The notes below the pieces were generated by a model that did not search any database, had not been told where the DNA came from, and saw nothing but the letters and a program-made list of their open reading frames with translations. DNA of 59,371 nt. It comes from Oscillospiraceae bacterium (GTDB lineage: Bacteria; Bacillota; Clostridia; Oscillospirales; Ruminococcaceae). The translations under genes were made by a program, and so were the position numbers. Every line of letters begins with the position of its first letter. Within the stretch, counting starts at the first letter, position 1. The stretch covers positions 1 through 59,371 of the forward strand of contig JAEEXH010000009.1 in NCBI GenBank assembly GCA_016291435.1. The letters are read 5' to 3'. Shown here one piece after another: positions 7,718 through 14,819 of the stretch.

Positions 7718-8920
7718 TTATTTGCCGTAAGCCTTTGCGAGCTTCTCGAAAGCCGGAAGGCTGCGCTCGATCATCTCAGTCGTGACGCAGTATGCGAGGC
7801 GGACATATCCCTTGCAGCCGAAGGAGTCAGACGGCACGAGCAGCAGCTCGTAGTCGCGTGCTTTCATGCAGAAGGCATTTGCGTCCTCTTCAAGCGCCTG
7901 CATCCAGAGATAGAATGCACCGTCGGGATAGATGCAGCGGTAGCCGTACTTCGTGAGATTTGTGTAGAGCAGATCGCGGTTCTTTTTATAGACAGCGAGA
8001 TCGGAGGTCTTGCCGAGGTTCTCCGCGACGACGCGCTGCATGAGGCTCGGTGCGCAGACGAATCCGAGTGCACGGCCCGAACCGCAGACGGCTGCATAGA
8101 CGAGACGGTTCTCCTGCATCTTCGGCGAGACGACGATATAGCCGATGCGCTCGCCCGGGAGCGAGAGCGACTTGCTGAAGGAGTAGCAGACAAAGGTGTT
8201 GTCATACAGATTGACAAGGTACGGCACCTTTGCGGTGTCATCATAGACCAGCTCGCGGTAGGGCTCGTCGGCGATCAGATAGATCGGATGGCCGTACTCT
8301 GCTTCCTTCTTTCTGAGAATCTCACAGAATGCCCTGAGGTTCTCCTCCGTGTAGATAACGCCGGTCGGATTGTTCGGCGTGTTGATGATGACCGCCTTTG
8401 TCTCCGGCGTGATGCGCGCCTCAAATACCGGGAGGTTCATCTGGAACTTGTCAGTATCCGCAGGGACAACATTGAGCTTTGCGCCTGCCGCTTCAACGAA
8501 CACGCGGTATTCCGGGAAGAACGGCGCAAAGGTCATGCAGGTGTCGCCCGGAAGCAGAATCGCATGCAGCGTAACGGTCAGCGAAGCAGCCGCGCCGCAT
8601 GTCATATAAATATCCGATGCAGATACGCCTGCACTGAATCTGCGGTTGATGTCATCTGCGATTGCCTTGCGGGTCGGCTCCGCACCGACAGCGGAGGTAT
8701 AGCCGTGCAGCAGAACGGAATTGGTGTTGTCCATCAGATCACGCATGACGGTATGCACGGAATCCGGCGCGGGCACGCTCGGGTTGCCGAGACTGAAATC
8801 AAACACATTCTCTCTGCCGATCTCCTTTGCGCGGGCATTGCCGTATTCAAAGGTCTCGCGGATGACGGACGGTGCCTGTCCGAGTGCGAGCATGGATTTG
8901 CTGAAGGGTTCAAAAGCCAT
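7718..8920 (-). CDS. Class I PLP-dependent aminotransferase
   Basis: 400-residue cytoplasmic fold-type I aminotransferase, probably acting on aspartate, alanine or an aromatic amino acid. Visible marks: GNPSVPAP near the N-terminus, NTPNNPTGVIYT (substrate/PLP Asn), ADEPYRELVY (PLP Asp) and the PLP lysine in CYSFSKSLSLPGERIGY, then the C-terminal domain with RLAYCV (carboxylate-binding Arg). It has its own promoter and terminator and so forms a single-gene unit, divergent from the spoIIA operon. Substrate cannot be fixed from sequence. It is a different subfamily from the aminotransferase at 45.1 kb. Confidence 0.9.
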   Translation of the reverse strand: MAFEPFSKSMLALGQAPSVIRETFEYGNARAKEIGRENVFDFSLGNPSVPAPDSVHTVMRDLMDNTNSVLLHGYTSAVGAEPTRKAIADDINRRFSAGVSASDIYMTCGAAASLTVTLHAILLPGDTCMTFAPFFPEYRVFVEAAGAKLNVVPADTDKFQMNLPVFEARITPETKAVIINTPNNPTGVIYTEENLRAFCEILRKKEAEYGHPIYLIADEPYRELVYDDTAKVPYLVNLYDNTFVCYSFSKSLSLPGERIGYIVVSPKMQENRLVYAAVCGSGRALGFVCAPSLMQRVVAENLGKTSDLAVYKKNRDLLYTNLTKYGYRCIYPDGAFYLWMQALEEDANAFCMKARDYELLLVPSDSFGCKGYVRLAYCVTTEMIERSLPAFEKLAKAYGK

Positions 8921-8979
8921 AGTGAAAACCTCTTTTCGTATGATTCGACGCGAACCGTCCTGCGGTTCACTCTGTTATC

Positions 8980-9008
8980 ATGATACCAGAAAAACCGCAT
9001 TTTGTCAA
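8980..9008 (-). promoter_or_regulatory. Promoter of the aminotransferase gene
   Basis: Minus-strand TTGACA (9003-9008), 17-bp spacer, TATCAT (8980-8985). Downstream, GAACCG(N5)CGGTTC could form a small hairpin in the leader. Confidence 0.75.
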
Positions 9009-9075
9009 CAGGGTCTGCCCGATTGTCTTTGTATCTGCCCTCTGCCGTTCGACCGAATCTGCGGCGGACAGGCGT

Positions 9076-9081
9076 TATAAT
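9076..9081 (+). promoter_or_regulatory. TATAAT element before the spoIIA operon
   Basis: A TATAAT lies 35 nt before spoIIAA but has no recognisable -35 at 17 bp. In Bacillus the operon is read by sigma-H; I could not find a convincing sigma-H pair (AGGA with GAAT at the right distance), so the promoter type stays open. Confidence 0.3.
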
Positions 9082-9115
9082 TATGCTACAAACAGAAGGA
9101 AAGGACGACAACCTT

Positions 9116-9469
9116 ATGGTAGAACTCAAAGCAGAGCCGCAGAAGCTGACGGCTTACTTGAGCGGCGAGATCGACCACCACCGTGCAAAGGAGCTCCGCG
9201 AGCAGATTGATCTTGCAGTGCGGGAACAGCTTCCGCCGGTTGTGGTGCTGGATTTTCGCCGCGTCACATTCATGGACAGCTCAGGGATCGGGCTGATCAT
9301 GGGGCGGGCACGCCTCATGGAGGAATACGGCGGGGTGCTGGAGATTCACAATCCCTCGCCGCAGATCCGGAAGGTGCTGCGTATCTCCGGCGCGGACAGG
9401 CTTGCCGTGCTGCGGAACACAAAACAGACAGGCAGCGGAAAGGAGCAGGAACATGAATACGCTCAATGA
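9116..9469 (+). CDS. spoIIAA: Anti-sigma F factor antagonist SpoIIAA
   Basis: STAS-domain protein that, when unphosphorylated, binds SpoIIAB and frees the first forespore sigma factor. About 117 residues, normal for the family. The phosphorylatable serine lies in TFMDSSGIGLIMGR. The start at 9116 (MVELKAEP) has AAGGA about 10 nt upstream; an ATG at 9083 lacks such a site. Its 3' end overlaps spoIIAB by 17 nt, and the gene order spoIIAA-spoIIAB-sigF is that of the classical tricistronic operon, implying translational coupling. Identification rests on motif plus gene order and is strong. Confidence 0.93.
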   Translation: MVELKAEPQKLTAYLSGEIDHHRAKELREQIDLAVREQLPPVVVLDFRRVTFMDSSGIGLIMGRARLMEEYGGVLEIHNPSPQIRKVLRISGADRLAVLRNTKQTGSGKEQEHEYAQ

Positions 9470-9905
9470 ACTGAAATGCACATTCCCGGCGCGATCGGAA
9501 AATGAGAGCTTTGCGCGGACAATGGTCTGTGCCTTTGCCGCACAGCTCGACCCGACGGTCGAGGATCTTGCCGACCTCCGCACGGCAGTCTCGGAGGCGG
9601 TGACAAACAGCATCGTGCATGCCTACCGCGGGCGGGATGACGGCGTGATCGCCGTGACTGTGCGCCTGCTTCCGAACAGCGTTATCTACATACGCATCGC
9701 AGACAAGGGCTGCGGGATCGCGGATATCGAGCAGGCGATGACGCCGCTCTATTCAAGTGCGCCGGCAGAGGAGCGTGCAGGGCTGGGCTTTACGGTGATG
9801 CAGAGCTTTACGGACAGCCTGACTGTCCGCAGCAGGGTCGGCAGCGGAACAACAGTTGTGATGCGGAAGCGGATGCGCCATGAAGCGGGACAGACCGGCG
9901 ATTGA
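9453..9905 (+). CDS. spoIIAB: Anti-sigma F factor / serine kinase SpoIIAB
   Basis: GHKL-type protein kinase that holds sigma F inactive and phosphorylates SpoIIAA. 150 residues. Nucleotide-binding boxes are clear: N-box DLRTAVSEAVTNSIVHAY, G1-like ADKGCGIAD and G2-like ERAGLGFTVMQSF. The start at 9453 has AGGAG 7 nt upstream, inside the end of spoIIAA. It overlaps sigF by 26 nt. Together the three genes form the partner-switching module that restricts sigma F activity to the forespore in endospore formers. Nothing is missing from the active site. Confidence 0.94.
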   Translation: MNTLNELKCTFPARSENESFARTMVCAFAAQLDPTVEDLADLRTAVSEAVTNSIVHAYRGRDDGVIAVTVRLLPNSVIYIRIADKGCGIADIEQAMTPLYSSAPAEERAGLGFTVMQSFTDSLTVRSRVGSGTTVVMRKRMRHEAGQTGD

Positions 9906-10542
9906 CGCGGAGGCGCATCTCGGGCTGGCGCATCTCTGTGCGAACCGTTTCCGCGACCGCGGCACCGAATATGAGGAGCTCTATTCCGCGGCATGTCTCG
10001 GGCTTGTAAAGGCAGCGCATGCCTTTGACCCGGAGCGCGGGGTCTGCTTCTCGACCTATGCGGTGCCGGTGATCATGGGTGAGATCCGGCGGCTGTTCCG
10101 CGAGGGGCGAAGTGTGCATGTCGGGCGGAAGATGCAGACAATGGCAGTCAGAGCGGCGCGCATCTGCGAGCAGCTCCGTCAGGAGACAGGCAGTGAACCG
10201 ACGGTCGGACAGATCGCAGGGGCACTCGGCGTTTCCGAAGCGGAAGCCGCAGAGATACTCTGCGCGTCCATGCCTGCTGTGTCGCTGACCGTCACGACGG
10301 AAGACGGCGAAACGGAAACAGAGATTGCAGTCCCCTCGCATGAGCAGCAGGTGACAGAGCGTCTGGCGCTGCATCAGGTGCTCGGCGCTTTGCCGGAAGG
10401 CGACCGCGAGCTGCTCCGTCTTCGCTATGCGCTTTGTCTCACGCAGTCGGAAACCGGCAGGCGGCTCGGCATGACACAGGTGCAGGTTTCGCGGCGCGAA
10501 AAGAAGCTCCTGCTGCATCTGCGCGAGGAGCTTCTGAAATGA
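9880..10542 (+). CDS. sigF: RNA polymerase sigma factor SigF
   Basis: 220-residue sigma-70 family factor of the sporulation type, directing early forespore transcription. Region 2 is seen in EYEELYSAACLGLVKAAHAFDPERGVCFSTYAVPVIMGEIRRLFRE-type residues (about 27-75; -10 recognition and DNA melting), region 3 at about 95-135, and region 4 at about 165-220, ending in a helix-turn-helix (TQSETGRRLGMTQVQVSRREKKLL, approx. 187-210). Assignment to SigF rather than SigG or SigE comes from its place directly after spoIIAA and spoIIAB. The start overlaps spoIIAB; no other start fits better. Ruminococci are not known as ready spore formers, so the intact operon is notable. Confidence 0.92.
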   Translation: MKRDRPAIDAEAHLGLAHLCANRFRDRGTEYEELYSAACLGLVKAAHAFDPERGVCFSTYAVPVIMGEIRRLFREGRSVHVGRKMQTMAVRAARICEQLRQETGSEPTVGQIAGALGVSEAEAAEILCASMPAVSLTVTTEDGETETEIAVPSHEQQVTERLALHQVLGALPEGDRELLRLRYALCLTQSETGRRLGMTQVQVSRREKKLLLHLREELLK

Positions 10543-10567
10543 ATGACAGTTTTCGGCAGCAGCAAGC

Positions 10568-10587
10568 GCCCGGGAACGCTCCCGGGC
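10568..10587. terminator. Hairpin between convergent sigF and regulator genes
   Basis: GCCCGGGA, 4-nt loop, TCCCGGGC: a perfect 8-bp GC-rich stem in the 57-nt gap between two convergent genes. No T-run on either side, so it would be a weak or factor-assisted bidirectional terminator. Confidence 0.5.
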
Positions 10588-10599
10588 ACCTGTGAATCC

Positions 10600-12840
10600 T
10601 TATACTTCTTCGCCCTGCCGTTTTCTTCTGCGGTATTCGGTCGGGGTGATGCCGACATTCTTCTTGAACTGATGCATGAAGTGCACATAGTTGCTGTATC
10701 CGCTCTGATCGGCGATGTAAGCGATGCTGTAATCGGTGCTGGAGAGCAGACGCTTCGAGAGCTCAATGCGGCTGTTGATGACATCCTGCGTGAAGCTGAT
10801 GCCGAAGCAGCGGGTATAGAGCTTCTGGAAGTAGCCGCGGCTGAGAATGAGATCGCGGCACATGGAGTCGATGCTCCAGTCCTCCTGCGGATTGCTGTAA
10901 ATGCGTTCTCTGAGGCTGACAAATTCGCGGTAATAGGGCGATGCCTTTTCGCTCTGGCGGGAGGCACGGCTTTCCTCAATCTGCTGTGTCACAGATGCGC
11001 GGATGTCATCGAGCGTCACGCCGTCCGGGATGTAATCGCAGAAAAAGCCGAAGCTCGCAGAGAGTTTATAGGGCTTGCGCGAGCTCTGATTGTAATGCTC
11101 CAGATACCCCGAGACTGCATACATCATTCTCTGGCAGGCATCCATCTCATAATCCTGATAGCCGACGATCGCAAAATCCGCATCCTCGATGCGAGCACAG
11201 CGTTCATAGGTCGTGCAGGAATTGTTCATGGCGTTTGCGAGCACTGTCACGGCGCTGTCACCCTCGGAATGCCCGTAGGTTTCATTGATCTGCCGAAGCG
11301 AATCAAATCCCGCATAGAGCAGCAGGAATCTGCGGTGCTCGTTCTTCGCCGCCGTGAAGCATTCCTCTGAGAATTTCTCATAGCCTGTCCGGTTATAGAG
11401 TCCTGTCAGTGCATCACGGATGGAAGAAAGATAAATGCGGTTGTTGAAGCGCTTGAGATAATTCTGCATGCGCACAAATTCCAGCGCGGTATTCACCATA
11501 GCGATCCATTCGCAGTAGATATTGTCATAAGTATCGAGCCGCTCTCCGAAGCATGTCACGGAGACACCGAAGAAGCGGTCGTCATGATGCACCGGCGAGA
11601 AGAAGAATGTTGCAGGCTTTTCTCGTTCTTCATGCAGCCGCGGAAGCATCTTTGCGGAGGGAAAGGGCTTTGTGCAGACCATATGCTCGCTGCTGTTGTG
11701 CAGGATTTTCAGCAGCATATGCTGCGGGAAGCCTTCTCTGCGGTATTCAGACGGATTTTCGAGTGCGCCGCCGCCCTCCCAGTCCTCGCAGAGACAGAGA
11801 TAGTATTCCGCAACGCCGCGGATCAGATAAATGTTCTTGCGCACTTCATCCATGCAGGAGTCAAGTGTTTCGTGCCGCGTGACATGAATGCCCATATTGC
11901 TGGTGCGGAACATGGTGCGGTAATCGTCAAGCTGCTCCTCCACGCGGATCTGATGCTTGAGATAGTCAAGGTCTGTGCCGCAGGGGCAGCTGTCGCCGGT
12001 GATGACACCGATGCGTTCGGTTTCCGTGAGGGCACAGGTCTCTCCGGTCATCATCTGATAGAGCTTCTGGACGCCCTGCGCACCGAGACGGAAGTTTCTG
12101 CGCACATAGCTTGTCAGTGAGATGAGACTCTGTGCTTCTGTAAGTGAGGCATCATATCCTGTGACGACCACATCCTCCGGGATGCGCACGCCGTTTGCGA
12201 TGAGCTCATGACAAAGTGCTTTCGCCATCGGGTCATTGCCGCAGACAACGCCCTGCGGCATTTTGCGTTTTCCGGAGATGAGCTCCGCAGCAAGTGCTTT
12301 TGCAGAGCCGTACCAGTAATCACCGTAGATGATATTTTCATCCGGCACGGAGAGGTGATGTGCTTCCATCGCATCGCGGAAGCCGAGCACGCGCTGCACG
12401 GCAGTCTGGTTGCTCTCAGGGCCGGTCAGACAGATGAGATCGGTGAGCCCGTGCGTGCCGAGCAGATGCTCCGTGATCGCAGCAAAGCCTGCGCGGTCAT
12501 CCATCGTCAGATAGGGGAACTGCTCCGAGACGGTATCAAGCACGAGTACCGGGATTTTCTGCTCCGCAAGCATCCGGTCGAGCCGCCGCTTGGTCTCCTC
12601 TGCGTGAATGGAGTTCCGCAGATAGAGAATGCCGTCGAGCAGCTGGAAATTCATGTAATTGAAGATATTGCATTCTGAACTCTGGTGCGGTGTCAGCTCC
12701 GGACTGTTCGTGATGCAGGAGAATACGGCTACATCCATATCGAGCGAGAATGCCTGGGCTGAGATGCCCTTCATCAGACGGCGCTGCATGAGCTGTTCTG
12801 TTTCGCAGGCGATAACGCCGATCAGCAGTCTTTTTTTCAT
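10600..12840 (-). CDS. Hybrid regulator: LacI-type sensor, GGDEF-like, AraC DNA-binding domain
   Basis: 746-residue predicted cytoplasmic transcription regulator. Residues 1-300 resemble the periplasmic-binding-protein fold of LacI regulators (LIGVIACETEQ, LDGILYLRNS, VLDTV, GNDPMAKAL, VVTGYDASL) but lack the LacI N-terminal helix-turn-helix. Residues about 300-470 are a linker or GAF-like region. DALTGLYNRTGYEKF at about 477 opens a GGDEF-type fold in which the signature is replaced by RIEDADFAIVG, so cyclase activity is unlikely. The last 100 residues are an AraC domain (DWSIDSMCRDLILSRGYFQKLY; YSNYVHFMHQFKKNVGITPTEYR). It probably senses a sugar and binds DNA. Good promoter upstream; convergent with sigF. 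Target genes are unknown; nearby glycan-active genes are candidates only by proximity. Confidence 0.85.
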   Translation of the reverse strand: MKKRLLIGVIACETEQLMQRRLMKGISAQAFSLDMDVAVFSCITNSPELTPHQSSECNIFNYMNFQLLDGILYLRNSIHAEETKRRLDRMLAEQKIPVLVLDTVSEQFPYLTMDDRAGFAAITEHLLGTHGLTDLICLTGPESNQTAVQRVLGFRDAMEAHHLSVPDENIIYGDYWYGSAKALAAELISGKRKMPQGVVCGNDPMAKALCHELIANGVRIPEDVVVTGYDASLTEAQSLISLTSYVRRNFRLGAQGVQKLYQMMTGETCALTETERIGVITGDSCPCGTDLDYLKHQIRVEEQLDDYRTMFRTSNMGIHVTRHETLDSCMDEVRKNIYLIRGVAEYYLCLCEDWEGGGALENPSEYRREGFPQHMLLKILHNSSEHMVCTKPFPSAKMLPRLHEEREKPATFFFSPVHHDDRFFGVSVTCFGERLDTYDNIYCEWIAMVNTALEFVRMQNYLKRFNNRIYLSSIRDALTGLYNRTGYEKFSEECFTAAKNEHRRFLLLYAGFDSLRQINETYGHSEGDSAVTVLANAMNNSCTTYERCARIEDADFAIVGYQDYEMDACQRMMYAVSGYLEHYNQSSRKPYKLSASFGFFCDYIPDGVTLDDIRASVTQQIEESRASRQSEKASPYYREFVSLRERIYSNPQEDWSIDSMCRDLILSRGYFQKLYTRCFGISFTQDVINSRIELSKRLLSSTDYSIAYIADQSGYSNYVHFMHQFKKNVGITPTEYRRRKRQGEEV

Positions 12841-12917
12841 AAGACTTCCTCCGTATCGGGCTGAATCATAATCAGCCGCAGGTGACGATCTGACAATTCA
12901 GCATACAATTTGACATT

Positions 12918-12946
12918 AGTATAGCATAAAAAGACAGTTATGTCAA
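12918..12946 (-). promoter_or_regulatory. Promoter of the hybrid AraC regulator
   Basis: Minus-strand TTGACA (12941-12946), 17-bp spacer, TATACT (12918-12923). Confidence 0.8.
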
Positions 12947-13009
12947 GATAATTTTTGCATATTCGCACAATATTTTTCTCTCATTCGGCAAAAAATCACG
13001 ATAATACAA

Positions 13010-13041
13010 ACATCCCGGCAGACCGCAGCCTGTCGGGATGT
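13010..13041 (-). terminator. Terminator of thrH
   Basis: Minus-strand stem ACATCCCGACAG with CTGCCGGGATGT (one G-U pair), 8-nt loop, then TTTG. Found 26 nt past the thrH stop. Confidence 0.75.
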
Positions 13042-13066
13042 GACATGTCCGATTGTATTCTGATTC

Positions 13067-13669
13067 TCAGTCCATTGCACCGCGGATCGCAGCCATGAGC
13101 TCGTCGTAGGTTTCATACGCCGGATACTGCGGATAATCCTTCTTGATCTGCTCGGTGCTGCGGAACAGGAAGCCTGCCTTGCTCGCTTCGATCATGCCGA
13201 GGTCATTGAAGCTGTCGCCGCTCGCGATTGTCTGGAAGCCGATAGACTGAAGTGCCTTGACAGTCGTCAGCTTGGATTTTTCGCAGCGCATCTTGAAGCC
13301 GGTGACTTCACCGTTCTCTGCGACAACCAGTTCATTGCAGAAGATGGTCGGGTATCCGAGCTTTGCCATGAGCGGAGCTGCGAACTGTGTGAAGGTGTCG
13401 CTGATGATGATGACCTGCGTGAAGGACCGAAGCTCATCGAGGAACGCCTTTGCGCCGGGCATCGGGTCGATCTTCGCGATGACATCCTGGATCTCCTTGA
13501 GACCGAGACCGTGCTCCTTGAGAATTGCGAGACGGTAGCGCATGAGCTTATCGTAATCCGGTTCATCGCGGGTGGTCTTTCTCAGCTCCGGGATGCCGCT
13601 TGCCTCCGCGAATGCAATCCAGATTTCAGGGACGAGCACGCCCTCCAGATCAAGACAGGTGATATACAT
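13067..13669 (-). CDS. thrH: Phosphoserine phosphatase / homoserine phosphotransferase ThrH
   Basis: HAD-family enzyme of 200 residues, about the length of Pseudomonas ThrH (around 205), which moves phosphate from phosphoserine to homoserine. N-terminal CLDLEGVLVPEIWIAFAE, with the nucleophile Asp7 and Glu9 in place of the usual DxD, is nearly identical to what I recall of that protein; also TTRDEPDYDKLM, IISDTFTQF and ASGDSFNDLGM. The start at 13669 has AAAGGAG 8-9 nt upstream; the frame's longer N-terminus lacks one. It is a single-gene unit with its own promoter and terminator. It could supply serine or O-phosphohomoserine for threonine. Identification by motif and length is strong; the in vivo reaction is inferred. 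Confidence 0.88.
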   Translation of the reverse strand: MYITCLDLEGVLVPEIWIAFAEASGIPELRKTTRDEPDYDKLMRYRLAILKEHGLGLKEIQDVIAKIDPMPGAKAFLDELRSFTQVIIISDTFTQFAAPLMAKLGYPTIFCNELVVAENGEVTGFKMRCEKSKLTTVKALQSIGFQTIASGDSFNDLGMIEASKAGFLFRSTEQIKKDYPQYPAYETYDELMAAIRGAMD

Positions 13670-13733
13670 ATTATATTCTCCTTTCGGGTGATATGTTGTG
13701 ACCGCAACGGATGTCCTCCGTTTCAGTATATCT

Positions 13734-13762
13734 ATTATAGCATATTTTTGCGGATTCGTCAA
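13734..13762 (-). promoter_or_regulatory. Promoter of thrH
   Basis: Minus-strand TTGACG (13757-13762), 17-bp spacer, TATAAT (13734-13739). Confidence 0.8.
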
Positions 13763-13809
13763 TGCGGGCGGCTGCATGTGATAATCTGCGGAAAATTCCG
13801 CGTTATCTC

Positions 13810-13838
13810 TTGCACTTTTTCCGCCGATGTGGTATACT
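13810..13838 (+). promoter_or_regulatory. Promoter of the SGNH lipoprotein / radical SAM unit
   Basis: TTGCAC (13810-13815), 17-bp spacer, TATACT (13833-13838), about 35 nt before the start codon. Confidence 0.75.
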
Positions 13839-13874
13839 ATCTTAATGAAATCATAACGGAAAGGAATGTATCAT

Positions 13875-14819
13875 ATGAAAAAGAAGCTGACTGCCATGCT
13901 CCTTGCTGCGGGCATGCTCCTGACCGGCTGTGCCGACAAAACGGAGAGTTCTGTGCAGGAGAGCTCCGCTGCTGAGACCACAGCCGCCGCAACAACCACA
14001 GAGCCGGAGTCGAACCGCAAGCGTATGGTGATCCTCGGCGATTCGATCTCCGCGGGCTACGGCCTTGACGATACGGACAGTGAGCGCTACGGCGTGCTGC
14101 TCCGCGAAAAGCTGAACGAGGATGCGGGTGCGATGCTCTGGGAGGAGAACAACTACGCGATCTCCGGCGATGACAGCTCCGATCTGCTGTACCGTCTGGA
14201 GGTCGGCAGAGCTGTGCGCCTGCCTTCTGCGGATATCATCATCATCTGTATCGGCGCGAATAATATGCTTGGTGCCTATACCGACTACGCACAGGAGCTG
14301 CTCGGCGACCGCGATATCGAGTCGCTCGCTGAGATGGAGGATTCCGAGCTGGATGCACTGGAGCAGGAGCTGATAGAGCAGGTCGAGAATGACACCGAGG
14401 CAGAGGCAAAGCTCGAAGCCGCGATCGACAAGGGACTGGAGCAGCTCAAATCCGATCTCGAAGGGATTTATTCCTATATCCGTGAACGCAATGAGACCGC
14501 AGAAATCTATGTCATGAATGTGTATAATCCCTATGAGGGCCTGACTGATCCGCTTCCGATGCTTGAGCAGCCTGCGGGCGACTTCGCACAGGAGAAGATC
14601 GACCGCTGCAATGCAATCCTTGCAGACTGGGAGCAGGCGCATCCCGATCTGCATGCGGTGGATCTCGCGGCAGCATTCTCCGGCTGGAATCCGAAGCCGA
14701 TTATCGGCAGTGCCGGCGCAGAGGGTGCAGGCGAAGCATATCTTGATCCGCACCCGAATGCTGACGGTCACAAGAAGATCGCCGATCTCTTATATAATAG
14801 TATCACGAAGGCAGAATGA
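13875..14819 (+). CDS. SGNH/GDSL hydrolase lipoprotein
   Basis: Predicted membrane-anchored esterase on the outer face of the cell. 314 residues. The start at 13875 is 8-9 nt after GGAAAGGA; the ATG at 13866 abuts that site. Signal sequence with lipobox LLTGC (Cys19), then a Ser/Thr/Glu-rich linker. SGNH blocks: VILGDSISAGYG (catalytic Ser), a Gly in NYAISGDDSS, CIGANN (Asn) and DPHPNADGHKKIA (Asp/His). An acidic Glu-rich insertion sits in the middle (around residues 145-190). The stop overlaps the next start (ATGA), so it is translationally coupled to the radical SAM gene. Substrate unknown; polysaccharide or lipid ester are possible. It is not a dockerin protein. Confidence 0.85.
   Translation: MKKKLTAMLLAAGMLLTGCADKTESSVQESSAAETTAAATTTEPESNRKRMVILGDSISAGYGLDDTDSERYGVLLREKLNEDAGAMLWEENNYAISGDDSSDLLYRLEVGRAVRLPSADIIIICIGANNMLGAYTDYAQELLGDRDIESLAEMEDSELDALEQELIEQVENDTEAEAKLEAAIDKGLEQLKSDLEGIYSYIRERNETAEIYVMNVYNPYEGLTDPLPMLEQPAGDFAQEKIDRCNAILADWEQAHPDLHAVDLAAAFSGWNPKPIIGSAGAEGAGEAYLDPHPNADGHKKIADLLYNSITKAE

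Noticed and set aside
9020-9085. Sigma-H promoter for spoIIAA
   Set aside because: A GAAT near 9055 exists but no AGGA-type -35 at the right distance.
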